From Paenibacillus sp. W2I17 (GTDB lineage Bacteria > Bacillota > Bacilli > Paenibacillales > Paenibacillaceae): a stretch of 64,000 nt of DNA. The notes below the pieces were generated by a model that was not told the DNA's origin, did not search any database, and saw nothing but the letters and a program-made list of their open reading frames with translations. Position numbers and translations under genes: made by a program. Shown in pieces: positions 53,232 to 62,346 of the stretch. The DNA lies in contig NZ_JAUSXM010000001.1 of NCBI RefSeq assembly GCF_030815985.1, forward strand, positions 2,914,001 to 2,978,000. Direction: 5' to 3'. How positions within the stretch are numbered: position 1 is the first letter of the stretch; each line of letters begins with the position of its first letter.

Positions 53232-53678
53232 CTATACCAGTGCCCGCAGCTTCAACGTCAGTTCCTGACCCGCAGGTACATCCTTCGAATCCGTAATGAC
53301 CCAGTTCGATGCAAGTCGCTTCGCCAGCACCTCTGCCTGTTCCGGTTTCAACTGCAATCCGGTGACAATCCCTTCACCCACTGTGAAGTCTTTCTCGTGC
53401 TGTACCTTGAAGGCTTTCTCTAACCAGATTCCCAATCCACCACGCGTGTTAAAGGTAATCCGGTACCCATCTTTTACTGCTGCCTCCAGATTTTCACCAT
53501 GCTCGTCCGCATACGAGAAAAATTCGTTATATCGGTATTCCTCTTCAGACACGGCGTCAAAAGCGGAAATATCTTTGGCTTGAATGGCTTTTAATATTTC
53601 TTCCTCAGGCATCCCCTTACCGCGGGCCTGCTCCAGTCGAATTGCTGTACTTTGGGATAATTTGATCTCTGAACTCAT
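53232..53678 (-). CDS. Hypothetical protein
   Basis: 148 residues, acidic and soluble, no signal or membrane segment. The N-terminal third is helical (AIRLEQARGKGMPEEEILKA), the middle contains EEYRYNEFFSYADEHGENLEAAVKDGY and the C-terminus looks like alpha/beta (LKPEQAEVLAKRL). No family recognised. The start at 53678 has GGAAGG 10 bases upstream; a GTG at 53687 abuts the site. Confidence 0.7.
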   Translation of the reverse strand: MSSEIKLSQSTAIRLEQARGKGMPEEEILKAIQAKDISAFDAVSEEEYRYNEFFSYADEHGENLEAAVKDGYRITFNTRGGLGIWLEKAFKVQHEKDFTVGEGIVTGLQLKPEQAEVLAKRLASNWVITDSKDVPAGQELTLKLRALV

Positions 53679-53752
53679 CCAACTCACACCTTCCTGCTAG
53701 TACTATGTAACAATCATGATTCAGTATACCTCTATTATAACCTTTTGGCAGT

Positions 53753-53790
53753 AAAAAACCTCCATCTCTACTTCCATTGAAATGAAGGTT
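53753..53790 (-). terminator. Terminator of the sulfate transporter operon
   Basis: AACCTCCAT (53757-53765) pairs with ATGAAGGTT (53782-53790) using one G-T pair; a run of T residues follows on the minus strand. It lies 45 bases after the binding-protein stop. Confidence 0.65.
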
Positions 53791-53835
53791 TAGTATCCAC
53801 ATGCTCGGTTAACTATTCGATTACATCAGCAATAC

Positions 53836-54900
53836 TCATAATCCAGCGAGCACCTGATACCACACGCCGCGTTTGGAGTACAACGTACTGCGTACCTCAT
53901 CCCATCCACCCAGATAATTGATATCAAATAATCCTTCTGGCGTTGGGAATGTCGACTCGGTCTGTGCAAATACATCCGGATCTACTGAACGAAAACCATG
54001 CTTGGCAAAAATGCGCTGTGCTTCTGGTGTACGCAGATAGGCGACAAAAGCTTCCGCCAGTTCACGATTCCCATGTTTATCGGCATATTTATTCACCACA
54101 ACTGCCGGGTTCTCAATCAGGATCGTATTTTTCGGAATGACGATGTCATAATCTACACCTTTGGCGATCCGGGCAAGCAATTCATTTTCATACGTGACGA
54201 TTACATCACCGACACCGTATTCGAATGCCGCCATCGAAGAGCGCCCACTCTTGTCCAATGATTCAACGTTACGATGTACCTGTTCGAGAAAAGCCTTGGC
54301 TGCGGAAGGATCTTTCTTCCCCTCTTGCTCCTCCGACAGTTTCAATCCGGCACCGTAGATGGCATTAATGTCCCATTGTGCGCCCCCGGATGTCTTTGGA
54401 TTAGGGTAGAGCACCTTCACTCCCGGCTTGGTTAAATCCTGAAAATCATGAATCCCGAGCGGGTTGCCTGCTCTTGTGCCCAGAACAACAATCGAACGGG
54501 TGATCATGCCCTCATTAGGGGTCTGTTTCCAATCGGAGCTAACCAGATCGGCTTTGACCAGCTTCTCGATATCACTCTCCATCGCGAGCAAGGCCACATC
54601 AGCCTCGAATCCACCAACGATGGCTCTTGCCTGTGTACCTGAAGCTTCGTAGGACTCCTGGAAGTTAATTGTCTGTCCGGTTTTTGCCTTCCACTCCTCC
54701 TGGAACTTGGGCAGCAACTCGCCTACAGCGTCTTTCGCTACACTATAGGCACCAATCACCAGCGTATTGGATGAATCGTTACCAGAGGGCTCGTTCTGTT
54801 CGCTTGACTCCTCCTGCTTGCTGCATCCAGCGGTCATGCAGACGAGCAGAAGCATGAGGGCAGCATATAAGAGTATGGCTTTCTTCTTCCTCGTCTGCAT
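53836..54900 (-). CDS. Sulfate/thiosulfate ABC transporter substrate-binding lipoprotein
   Basis: 354 residues. Signal peptide with lipobox MTAGCS, then a class II binding fold with INFQESYEASGTQARAIVGG, ADVALLAMESDIEKLV, VKVLYPNPKTSGGAQWDINA and YENELLAR, the family pattern of CysP/Sbp. It captures sulfate or thiosulfate at the cell surface for the CysTWA importer encoded upstream. Last gene of the operon, 25 bases after the ATPase gene. Confidence 0.92.
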   Translation of the reverse strand: MQTRKKKAILLYAALMLLLVCMTAGCSKQEESSEQNEPSGNDSSNTLVIGAYSVAKDAVGELLPKFQEEWKAKTGQTINFQESYEASGTQARAIVGGFEADVALLAMESDIEKLVKADLVSSDWKQTPNEGMITRSIVVLGTRAGNPLGIHDFQDLTKPGVKVLYPNPKTSGGAQWDINAIYGAGLKLSEEQEGKKDPSAAKAFLEQVHRNVESLDKSGRSSMAAFEYGVGDVIVTYENELLARIAKGVDYDIVIPKNTILIENPAVVVNKYADKHGNRELAEAFVAYLRTPEAQRIFAKHGFRSVDPDVFAQTESTFPTPEGLFDINYLGGWDEVRSTLYSKRGVWYQVLAGL

Positions 54901-54925
54901 GGGCAGCCCCTTTCTTCCACTTGAT

Positions 54926-55990
54926 CTAAATCATCACCGGCATCGGATCTTCCTTCAGTCGGTTCTCAACCACCCAACTGTTGGAGTCATTGAACAGGTA
55001 TGCACGGTGTACAAGGACTCGAATTTGTTGACCGATCTCCAATGTCGTTTTCTCCAGGGAACGATATGTGATTAACTTATGACCCTGTACGTCCACCTCT
55101 ACCATCCATTCACTACCGCGGAAATGAAGATGTTTGACTGTACCTTTTTCCGTTGCAGACAACATGGTGAATTCGTTTTTCAAGCCGATTTCAATATACT
55201 CCGGTCGAATCAGCGCTTTGGTATGTTCACCTTCGACGGCATGTTCGAATCCTTTCAACTGGGAGGCATCCTCCACAACCGTAGACTCCCCGATAAATGT
55301 AGCCACAAACGGTGTCTGAGGGTTTTTGTAGATATCCCAAGGTGTGCCCTTCTGTTCCAGACGACCCTGACTGATAATCATAATCTCGTCCGCCACTTCA
55401 ATCGCTTCATCCTGATCATGCGTTACAAAAATCGAAGTGATTCCCACTCGCTCAATCAACTCACGCAACCATGAACGCAGTTCCTGACGGATCTTGGCAT
55501 CAATGGCCGCGAACGGTTCGTCCAGCAATAACAGCTGTGGCTCCGGGGCGAGTGCTCTGGCAAAAGCAACACGTTGACGCTGCCCACCAGATAACTGATG
55601 TGGATAGCGCTGTTCGAAACCTTTTAACCCGGTCAGTTCAACCAGTTCCATCACCCGATCACGGATCTGGGCTTTTGGTGTCTTCTTGACCTTGAGTCCA
55701 AAGGCGATATTCTCAAATACCGTCATATGTTTGAACAAGGCATAGTTCTGGAATACAAATCCGATTCCCCGCTCCTGTGGAGGCAGATGGTTCACGACTT
55801 TTCCGTGAAAGCGAATCTCACCGGAACCCGGATTCTCCAGACCCGCCAGCATCCGCAGAATGGACGTTTTCCCACCTCCGCTGGGTCCAAGCAGACCGAT
55901 CAGATGGCCTTTGGCAATATCGAATGAGACATCTTTTACCGCATGAAAATCACCGAAATGTTTGTTCAGATCACGGACTTCTACATGCAT
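54926..55990 (-). CDS. cysA: Sulfate/thiosulfate ABC transporter ATP-binding subunit
   Basis: 354 residues. Walker A GPSGGGKTSILRM, Q-loop FVFQNYALFKHM, signature LSGGQRQRVAFARAL, Walker B LLLLDEPFAAID and H-loop FVTHDQDEAIEVAD, followed by a TOBE-type regulatory region from about residue 240. It powers sulfate import with CysT and CysW. The start is 1 base from the cysW stop. Confidence 0.94.
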   Translation of the reverse strand: MHVEVRDLNKHFGDFHAVKDVSFDIAKGHLIGLLGPSGGGKTSILRMLAGLENPGSGEIRFHGKVVNHLPPQERGIGFVFQNYALFKHMTVFENIAFGLKVKKTPKAQIRDRVMELVELTGLKGFEQRYPHQLSGGQRQRVAFARALAPEPQLLLLDEPFAAIDAKIRQELRSWLRELIERVGITSIFVTHDQDEAIEVADEIMIISQGRLEQKGTPWDIYKNPQTPFVATFIGESTVVEDASQLKGFEHAVEGEHTKALIRPEYIEIGLKNEFTMLSATEKGTVKHLHFRGSEWMVEVDVQGHKLITYRSLEKTTLEIGQQIRVLVHRAYLFNDSNSWVVENRLKEDPMPVMI

Positions 55991-55991
55991 A

Positions 55992-56789
55992 TCAATGCAC
56001 TTCCTTTCGCTTCTTGGCCCATTCCATCATGAGCAGCAGCCCGACGGAGAAGGTTACCAGCACCAATGCCACACCATTTGCGGCAGCCACATTAAAATTC
56101 TCAACATCCTGATACACCAGGGTTGTTGCGGTCTGCGTTTTGTTCATAATATTACCGGATACAACCAGCACTGCACCAAATTCCCCAAGCGAGCGCGCAA
56201 CCGTCAAGACTAGACCGTATACCACTGCCCAGCGGATCGAAGGCCAGGTCACACTCCAGAACGTTCTCCAGCCGTAGGCGCCAAGTGTAGATGCAGCCTC
56301 CTCTTGCTGAGAACCGAGTTCCTGGAGGACAGGCATAACCTCTCTGACCATCAATGGAAAGGTAACAAATAACGTTGCGATCACCATACCCGGGAAGGCA
56401 TAGACCACATTGAATCCAATCCCTTCAAAAAAAGCGCCCATAATGCTGTTAGGTCCCAACATCAACACAATCATCAAACCGCCAATGACAGGAGATACGG
56501 CATAAGGCAGGTCTACAATGCTGTTCAGCAGCCCTTTTATCCGTTCACTCAGCCATCCAGCACGAACCAGATACAGAGCCATCATGATGCCAAACAATGT
56601 ATTTAACAGGGTGACCACCAGAACCACCAGTCCGGTCATCATCAAGGCATGTAACGCCTCAGGGCGCATCAGCCCTTTCAGGAATCCGCCTGCCCCGTCT
56701 TCAAATGCACCAATAAAAATGCGTCCGAGCGGGATGATCAGCAGTACAATAAATACCGCAAACGTCAGTCCGATTAACAGTCGTCTCAT
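55992..56789 (-). CDS. cysW: Sulfate ABC transporter permease CysW
   Basis: 265 residues with six membrane helices. The permease EAA loop reads EAASTLGAYGWRTFWSVTWPS and contacts CysA; LPYAVSPVIGGLMIVLMLG and SLGEFGAVLVVSGN are CysT/CysW family landmarks. It overlaps the cysT stop by 4 bases. Confidence 0.94.
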   Translation of the reverse strand: MRRLLIGLTFAVFIVLLIIPLGRIFIGAFEDGAGGFLKGLMRPEALHALMMTGLVVLVVTLLNTLFGIMMALYLVRAGWLSERIKGLLNSIVDLPYAVSPVIGGLMIVLMLGPNSIMGAFFEGIGFNVVYAFPGMVIATLFVTFPLMVREVMPVLQELGSQQEEAASTLGAYGWRTFWSVTWPSIRWAVVYGLVLTVARSLGEFGAVLVVSGNIMNKTQTATTLVYQDVENFNVAAANGVALVLVTFSVGLLLMMEWAKKRKEVH

Positions 56790-57601
56790 CGTCTTCTCCC
56801 CCGCATCTGCACCAGATTGATCAGCCAGAGGATCAGGAAGGAGAGTGTCAGGAGCAACACGGATACCGCAGCGGCTCCCGTTGGATTATCACTTTCAATC
56901 TCCCCGTAGATAAATACGGAAGCAGTCAGTGTTCTTCCCGGAATGTTACCAGCCACCAGCACGACAGCCCCGAATTCAGCCAGTCCTCTGGAGAAAGCCA
57001 ACATCCCCCCACTGATCATGCCAGGTGCCATGGACGGCAGAATAACCTGCATGAACGTGCGAACTTTGGATGCCCCCATCGTGTACGAGGCTTCTTCCTC
57101 GGAAGGATCGATTTCTTCCAGCAAAGGCTGCACCGCACGAATAACAAACGGAAACGTGACAAAGGTCATCGCGATAACAATGGCGGGCTGGTGAAATACA
57201 ATCTCAAATCCCATGGATTCTGCCAGTTTCCCGATGGCACTGACCGGACCCAGAAGCAGCATAATCATCAAGCCGCCCACCGCTGTTGGCAGTGCAAACG
57301 GGAGATCAACCAGACTGTTGAGAAACGATCGGCCCACAAAGCGATACCTTGTCAACACCCAGGCGATCATCGTGCCCAAAACCACATTAATCAGCGTGGC
57401 AATGACGGCCAGCCGAATGGTCAGCAGTACGGCTTTCCACGCGATGGGGTCCATAATGCTCTGAAGAAAGTTGCTCCATCCTTCAGAGAAGGAATTGACG
57501 TACACACCGATGATTGGAAGTACTATAAGTACGATAAAATATAACAATACGGTACTGCGGAATCCCCAAGTCCATCCCTTATGACGAAGAACGGTATTCA
57601 T
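56786..57601 (-). CDS. cysT: Sulfate ABC transporter permease CysT
   Basis: 271 residues with six membrane helices, the partner of CysW. LVDLPFALPTAVGGLMIMLLLG, the EAA-type loop EEASYTMGASKVRTFMQVILPS and GLAEFGAVVLVAGN are typical. GGGAGGG precedes the ATG. It is the first gene of cysT-cysW-cysA-binding protein. The upstream region holds an AT-rich stretch with GGGAATAATATTA that could be a CymR-type site, but this is weak; no S-box riboswitch is present. Confidence 0.94.
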   Translation of the reverse strand: MNTVLRHKGWTWGFRSTVLLYFIVLIVLPIIGVYVNSFSEGWSNFLQSIMDPIAWKAVLLTIRLAVIATLINVVLGTMIAWVLTRYRFVGRSFLNSLVDLPFALPTAVGGLMIMLLLGPVSAIGKLAESMGFEIVFHQPAIVIAMTFVTFPFVIRAVQPLLEEIDPSEEEASYTMGASKVRTFMQVILPSMAPGMISGGMLAFSRGLAEFGAVVLVAGNIPGRTLTASVFIYGEIESDNPTGAAAVSVLLLTLSFLILWLINLVQMRGRRR

Positions 57602-57789
57602 TGCTGCGTTCCCTCCCAGCCTCCGGCTTTAGCTCCGGTCGGCAGTCTTCCTGGCTTTAATACGACATTTTTCCTAAGTTGGATGATATTACTTTAATAT
57701 TATTCCCATTAGTCTACTTGGTTTTGCTTTTCTGATACTTTACCAGTTTGCAGTGCTAATCGTCAATGCTTTTATTGAATATAATTGGG

Positions 57790-58026
57790 CCACATATGAG
57801 AACGATTAATAAAAATCGCACTGTACACTGCGCGGCCAGAACAACCTTCCGATCACTGTTATCCCCAGATTTCTTTGATCCCCTTTTTAAGGGGAAATCC
57901 GGTGATAAAGGCGCAGCTTATGCTTCCGAAGCAGCTTTCCTACAGAAAGCTTTTAGCTTCCGCTTCTTCAGGTTATTTCTGACCTCTCCGTTATTGTGCG
58001 ATTCACATATCCGTCTTCATATGTGG
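57790..58026 (-). repeat. Family A palindromic repeat, copy 4 (long form)
   Basis: 237 bp bounded by CCACATATGA (57790-57799) and TCATATGTGG (58017-58026), which pair; inside them AATCGCAC pairs with GTGCGATT. The conserved core GGGGATAACAGTGATCGG is on the minus strand. The central hairpin is CCCCTTTTTAAGGGG. It contains the extra arm with GAAAGCT/AGCTTTC shared with copy 3. It separates the divergent sulfate operon and yjbQ-like gene. Confidence 0.83.
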
Positions 58027-58094
58027 TTTGTTTGGTATGTAGTGGTTAAGGTACAATCGAGGGTAAGAACAGAGATGATAAGGAGTGATCTAAC

Positions 58095-58496
58095 ATGTTA
58101 TATACGAAGAATATATCCACTTCCACACGAGACGAAATGAAGGATATCACACGGGACGTAAAGCAGGTTGTCCAGAGTAGCGGGGTGCAGAACGGGACGG
58201 TGCTTATCTACTGTCCACATACGACAGCGGGTATTGCCATCAATGAAAATGCAGACCCGGATGTGAAACACGATGTATTGTTGCGCCTTGACGAAGTGTA
58301 CCCTTGGGAGCACCCAGAGTATCGACACGCCGAAGGCAATACAGCCTCTCACCTCAAGTCGATCACAACAGGGCCATCACAGACGGTGATTATTCACGAA
58401 GGCAGATTGCTGCTTGGCCGCTGGCAAGGCATTTACTTTTGCGAATTCGATGGACCACGTGAGCGGGAGTATTTTCTCAAAATCATGGAAGGTTAG
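58095..58496 (+). CDS. YjbQ/UPF0047 family protein
   Basis: 133 residues. The family signature is complete: YCPHTTAGIAINENADPDVK, EVYPWEHPEYRHAEGNTASH and GRLLLGRWQGIYFCEFDGPR. Members form trimers and some act weakly as secondary thiamine phosphate synthases, but the physiological role is unsettled. AAGGAGTGA lies before the ATG. A family A repeat ends 69 bases upstream, and a terminator follows. Confidence 0.92.
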   Translation: MLYTKNISTSTRDEMKDITRDVKQVVQSSGVQNGTVLIYCPHTTAGIAINENADPDVKHDVLLRLDEVYPWEHPEYRHAEGNTASHLKSITTGPSQTVIIHEGRLLLGRWQGIYFCEFDGPREREYFLKIMEG

Positions 58497-58545
58497 TTGG
58501 GTCCAATAGGCCTGCCACCTACTCGTTCATTTTTGCAAACACAAA

Positions 58546-58582
58546 CAGGCGGTCCACCCTCATTCCGGGTCGGAGCCGCCTG
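58546..58582 (+). terminator. Hairpin after the YjbQ-family gene
   Basis: CAGGCGG (58546-58552) pairs with CCGCCTG (58576-58582), with inner ACCC/GGGT. No strong T run follows, so termination is likely but not certain. Confidence 0.5.
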
Positions 58583-58685
58583 ACTTGGTCTGCTGCGCAT
58601 ACTAACTTTCGCAAGACAACGTTATAAAGAATTAAAGTTATGACAAATCACCGCCCTGAAGTGTAGGGGTGCAACAATAGCGCCA

Positions 58686-59288
58686 TTATTGGACGCCAGG
58701 CTGCTGACCCAGATTGCGGCACAGCACTTTGACATGAGACAGCGCAGACGATTCAATCTCCACAAACGTTAAACGGTCCTGAATGTAATAAGAAATGAAT
58801 CCGTGCATAGCCAAAAATAGCGTACGCGGTACCCTTTGAATATCCTCTTCCGTACAGTTCTCTTCATTCATATACTGCCTTACAATCGATGCAAACAATT
58901 CAAAGCAACGTCCCTGTTCGGTACGACAATAAGACAACAATTCTTCGTCCCTGATCATAAACATAATTTCGTATTGGTATGGATTCTCCAGACCAAAGCG
59001 AATAAACTCCATCATAATGTGCTCTACCTTGCTCACATCATCACGAACCGGCCTGACCATGGCTTGCAGCAGTAAATGCCCCAGATGATTAAAATCTTCA
59101 ACCACGATGGCATAGAACAGCTCTGCCTTTTCCTTAAAGTGATAATACAGCGACCCATGACTATAGCCCAGATGCTGGCCGATGCTTCGCATCGAAATGG
59201 CGCGGTATCCTTTGGTAATAAAAAGGTGCCTCGCTGCCTCCAGTATCCGCTCCCTCGACAACTCCTGTTCGACTGCTCTTCTAGCCAT
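58686..59288 (-). CDS. TetR/AcrR-family transcriptional regulator
   Basis: 200 residues. N-terminal HTH with FITKGYRAISMRSIGQHLG and YSHGSLYYHFKEKAELF, then a helical ligand domain. GGGGAA precedes the ATG. It starts 5 bases after the yigZ stop, so the two are probably co-transcribed. Target genes are unknown. Confidence 0.88.
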   Translation of the reverse strand: MARRAVEQELSRERILEAARHLFITKGYRAISMRSIGQHLGYSHGSLYYHFKEKAELFYAIVVEDFNHLGHLLLQAMVRPVRDDVSKVEHIMMEFIRFGLENPYQYEIMFMIRDEELLSYCRTEQGRCFELFASIVRQYMNEENCTEEDIQRVPRTLFLAMHGFISYYIQDRLTFVEIESSALSHVKVLCRNLGQQPGVQ

Positions 59289-59293
59289 ATATT

Positions 59294-59926
59294 TTATTCC
59301 CCTTCAATAAAATAAAGCCGCTGTCCCTCCGTGATCCGGGATTGCCCTTGCGTCAAATCCGTGATCCAGGCTACAAAAGCCTCGGTTTCACTATCCGGCG
59401 GAAGACAAGTCAACGTAACCTTATCGGTGAATCCAGTTTCACCTGTACGGACTTCCCGGCTTCTTAACTCATTTTCCACTTTACCCAGCCACGTATAATC
59501 CAGTTCAACAAACACTTCACGATGCAGCACGTTGGTAATGGCTTCTCCGGCTTCAATGGCTGCTACAGCTCCATCCGTATAAGCACGAATTAACCCGCCA
59601 GCTCCAAGCATAATTCCCCCGAAGTATCGCGTAACCACAATTGCCACATTTTTTAATTTCTGATTTTTGATCACTTCAAGAATGGGTTTCCCTGCTGTTC
59701 CGCTGGGTTCACCATCATCGGATTGCTTCTGGATCTCGTCCCGCTCACCAATCATGTATGCAGAGCAGTTATGAGTCGCATTCCAATGTTTTTTCTTGAT
59801 CTCATCGATGAAGGCAACAGCCTCTTCCTCTGTCGTGACCGGCATAATATGACCGATAAATCGCGACTTCTTGATTACAATTTCCAGATTGCCCGGTCCT
59901 CGAACCGTGCGATAACGTTCAATCAT
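59294..59926 (-). CDS. YigZ/IMPACT-family protein
   Basis: 210 residues. The N-terminal UPF0029 (IMPACT) domain has KKSRFIGHIMPV, HWNATHNCSAYMIG, DDGEPSGTAGKPIL and TRYFGGIMLGAGGL; a DUF1949 domain follows. Relatives bind ribosomes or regulate translation stress responses in eukaryotes; bacterial function is unclear. ATG 59926 matches the family start; an ATG at 59962 adds 12 residues without a binding site. It is followed 5 bases later by the TetR gene. Confidence 0.9.
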   Translation of the reverse strand: MIERYRTVRGPGNLEIVIKKSRFIGHIMPVTTEEEAVAFIDEIKKKHWNATHNCSAYMIGERDEIQKQSDDGEPSGTAGKPILEVIKNQKLKNVAIVVTRYFGGIMLGAGGLIRAYTDGAVAAIEAGEAITNVLHREVFVELDYTWLGKVENELRSREVRTGETGFTDKVTLTCLPPDSETEAFVAWITDLTQGQSRITEGQRLYFIEGE

Positions 59927-60102
59927 CCTAAATCCAACTTTCTGATCTTTTCCTGAGTCCATTTTACAAGAAAGCAGTTCACCGCGCGAACGCGGACGAA
60001 CTGCCCTGGTTATCTACATCCGGGAACCCTGCCTCTTATACGAACAGTGATTCCCGGTTAGATTTACATTACCTTATTCAACTATATGAGCAGACCGATG
60101 AA

Positions 60103-61458
60103 TTATTCGGAAAGTCTCGCTTCGAGCGCTGCTTTCTCTTCTTCAAAGCCTGGTTTGCCCAGCAATGCGAACATATTTTTCTTGTAAGCTTCCACGCCTG
60201 GTTGGTCAAATGGATTGACGCCCAGCAGGTAGCCACTGATACCGCATGCTTTTTCAAAGAAGTATACCAGATATCCGAAAGAATATGGAGTCATATCTGG
60301 AATGTTCACAATCAGGTTTGGTACTTGACCATCTGTATGTGCAAGCAGTGTTCCTTGGAACGCTTTTTTGTTAACAAAGTCCATAGTTTTTCCTTCAAGG
60401 AAGTTCAAACCATCCAGATCGTCCGGATCGGATTTGATTGAGATATGCTCAGCAACTTCAGTAACCTGAATAACAGTTTCGAAGATATTCCGGCTACCTT
60501 CCTGGATGAATTGACCCATGGAGTGCAAGTCTGTAGAGAAATCAACGGAAGCAGGATAGATCCCTTTGTAGTCTTTACCTTCACTCTCTCCAAACAGTTG
60601 TTTCCACCACTCGGATACGAAGTGCAGGGAAGGCTCATAGTTTACAAGAATCTCAGTTCCTTTGCCTTTGCGATACAATGCGTTACGAACTGCAGCATAT
60701 TGATATGCTTCATTCTCAGCTACGTTCGGGTTGCTGTATTCTTTGGATGCGTCAGCCGCACCTTGCATCATTTCTTCAATGTTGATACCAGCTGCTGCGA
60801 TTGGCAGCAAACCTACAGCTGTCAGAACGGAGTAACGTCCACCTACATCATCCGGGATAATGAAAGATTCGTATCCTTCTGCATTTGCCAGTTCTTTTAG
60901 TGCACCGCGCGCTTTGTCTGTTGTAGCATAGATGCGTTTGCGAGCTTCTTCTTTACCATATTTCTCTTCCAGTGCTGCACGGAAGATACGGAATGCAATA
61001 GCCGGCTCTGTTGTTGTACCGGATTTGGAGATAACGTTGACGGAGAAATCTTTGCCTTCTACCAGATCCAGCAAATGAGTTACATATGTGGAACTGATAT
61101 TGTTTCCTGCAAAATAGATTTCAGGCGTTTTGCGTTTGTCTTTTGGCAGATTGTTATAGAAAGAGTGAGTCAGCATTTCAATCGCTGCACGTGCACCCAG
61201 GTATGATCCACCAATACCGATAACGATCAGTACTTCGGAGTCGCTTTGGATTTTGGCAGCCGCTTTTTGAATGCGAGCGAACTCTTCTTTGTCATAAGCC
61301 GTTGGCAGGTCAATCCAGCCCAGATAATCGGAGCCTGTTCCTGTTCCGTTGTGGAGCTGCTCGTGAGCCAGACGAATCGGTTCTGCGAAATAATCCACTT
61401 CGTGCTGATTTACAAATTGCAATGCCGTGCTATAGTCAAATGTCACTTTTTTTGCCAT
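60103..61458 (-). CDS. pgi: Glucose-6-phosphate isomerase
   Basis: Interconverts glucose 6-phosphate and fructose 6-phosphate in glycolysis. 451 residues, the shorter Bacillus-type form. Landmarks are [66 protein letters not shown] and the C-terminal [22 protein letters not shown] lies 11 bases before ATG 61458; the 14 codons upstream of it lack a site. A short derivative of repeat family B lies in its leader 31 bases before the start. Confidence 0.95.
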   Translation of the reverse strand: MAKKVTFDYSTALQFVNQHEVDYFAEPIRLAHEQLHNGTGTGSDYLGWIDLPTAYDKEEFARIQKAAAKIQSDSEVLIVIGIGGSYLGARAAIEMLTHSFYNNLPKDKRKTPEIYFAGNNISSTYVTHLLDLVEGKDFSVNVISKSGTTTEPAIAFRIFRAALEEKYGKEEARKRIYATTDKARGALKELANAEGYESFIIPDDVGGRYSVLTAVGLLPIAAAGINIEEMMQGAADASKEYSNPNVAENEAYQYAAVRNALYRKGKGTEILVNYEPSLHFVSEWWKQLFGESEGKDYKGIYPASVDFSTDLHSMGQFIQEGSRNIFETVIQVTEVAEHISIKSDPDDLDGLNFLEGKTMDFVNKKAFQGTLLAHTDGQVPNLIVNIPDMTPYSFGYLVYFFEKACGISGYLLGVNPFDQPGVEAYKKNMFALLGKPGFEEEKAALEARLSE

Positions 61459-61488
61459 GATCTCAAAAACCTCCTGATTTCGATTATA

Positions 61489-61540
61489 GTGCGTGTTCAA
61501 ACTTTGTAATCAAAAGCGGACTTTTTGAACAACCTCTTAT
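61489..61540 (-). repeat. Family B repeat, internally deleted copy in the pgi leader
   Basis: 52 bp beginning GTGCGTGTTCAAA and ending AATCAAAAGCGGACTTTTTG plus AACAACCTCT. Both ends match the longer copy at 62165-62345 but the middle 125 or so bases are missing. It lies just upstream of the pgi start. Confidence 0.7.
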
Positions 61541-61644
61541 ATTATGTCCGTATTCCATTCTAAACAACTTGCCTTAAGGATACTTCAAATCCACGGGGCT
61601 GACAAGCTTGCAGCTCGAACTTTGTCGTTAGAATTCAAGAAGCA

Positions 61645-61690
61645 AAAAGGGTAAACCGAATCCGCGGGTTGCGGTTCTGCTTACCCTTCT
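61645..61690 (-). terminator. Terminator of the ppnP-like gene
   Basis: AAGGGTAA (61647-61654) pairs with TTACCCTT (61681-61688), with an inner CCG...CGG stem; on the minus strand five T residues follow. It lies directly after the stop at 61695. Confidence 0.85.
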
Positions 61691-61694
61691 TATG

Positions 61695-62012
61695 TTATTC
61701 CGCCGGGTACGAGCAGACGTAGTCAGTAACGCTGCGTATCTCCAGTTTAAATTTGGATTCGGCAGGCACGTGGAACGTAGCTTGACCTTGAATCTCTTGC
61801 CACTCTTCTTCTCCGGGAAGCAATACTTTCAGATCTCCGGACAGAATCTCCATAATTTCACGGGAATCCGTACCGAACTCATAACTGCCTGGAAGCATGA
61901 TGCCCAGAGTCACTTTGCTGCCATCCCCCAAAATAACCGTTCTGCTGGTTACCTGACCATCATAATAAATGTTGGCCTCTTTCACTACACTGACTTGATC
62001 GAATTGTGACAT
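61695..62012 (-). CDS. ppnP: Pyrimidine/purine nucleoside phosphorylase (DUF1255)
   Basis: 105 residues, a single cupin barrel. FDQVSVVKEANIYYDGQVTSRTV, GIMLPGSYEFGTDSREIMEI and EEEWQEIQGQATFHVPAESKF match the PpnP (YaiE) family, which phosphorolyses several nucleosides. The start at 62012 has GGGGAG 9 bases upstream; the frame extends to 62138 but without support. The gene is bracketed by two direct copies of repeat family B. Confidence 0.87.
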   Translation of the reverse strand: MSQFDQVSVVKEANIYYDGQVTSRTVILGDGSKVTLGIMLPGSYEFGTDSREIMEILSGDLKVLLPGEEEWQEIQGQATFHVPAESKFKLEIRSVTDYVCSYPAE

Positions 62013-62164
62013 GCGTACCCGCTCCCCTGAAGTTAATGAAAACAAAAGGCAAAACAGATTAGGGCGATAACGAGTCACCGCCCATCTCTGCGGAAATAAC
62101 TTGCTGCCATGGATCAGGACAGCATGAAGCTCTCCCAACCATAGCAGCGCTTATGAAGCTATAA

Positions 62165-62345
62165 GTGCGTGTTCAAAAAGTCAGGTTTTCAGTACCGAGA
62201 AGATGGGATGAAGCTAGAAATGGACTAGCGGAGCGTAGGAGAAAACTACGTGAGCAACGGACATTTCGGCTGAATCCCATATTCGACGCTGATGATGCCG
62301 TGAGGCATCCTTCGTAATCAAAAGCAGACTTTTTGAACAACCTCT
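62165..62345 (-). repeat. Family B repeat, long copy
   Basis: About 180 bp, with perfect inner ends GTTCAAAAAGTC (62171-62182) and GACTTTTTGAAC (62327-62338). The centre has nested hairpins such as ATGGGAT/ATCCCAT and GATGCC-GTGA-GGCATC. It ends 1 base before the transketolase stop. No protein is encoded. Confidence 0.75.
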
Positions 62346-62346
62346 A

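Noticed and set aside
57602..57789. Possible SAM riboswitch upstream of the sulfate operon
   Set aside because: Only a GC-rich hairpin near the start and an AT-rich stretch were found; the S-box core is absent.
60020..60057. Hairpin CCGGGAA...TTCCCGG downstream of pgi
   Set aside because: Seven-bp stem with a 24-base loop and no T run; too weak to call a terminator.
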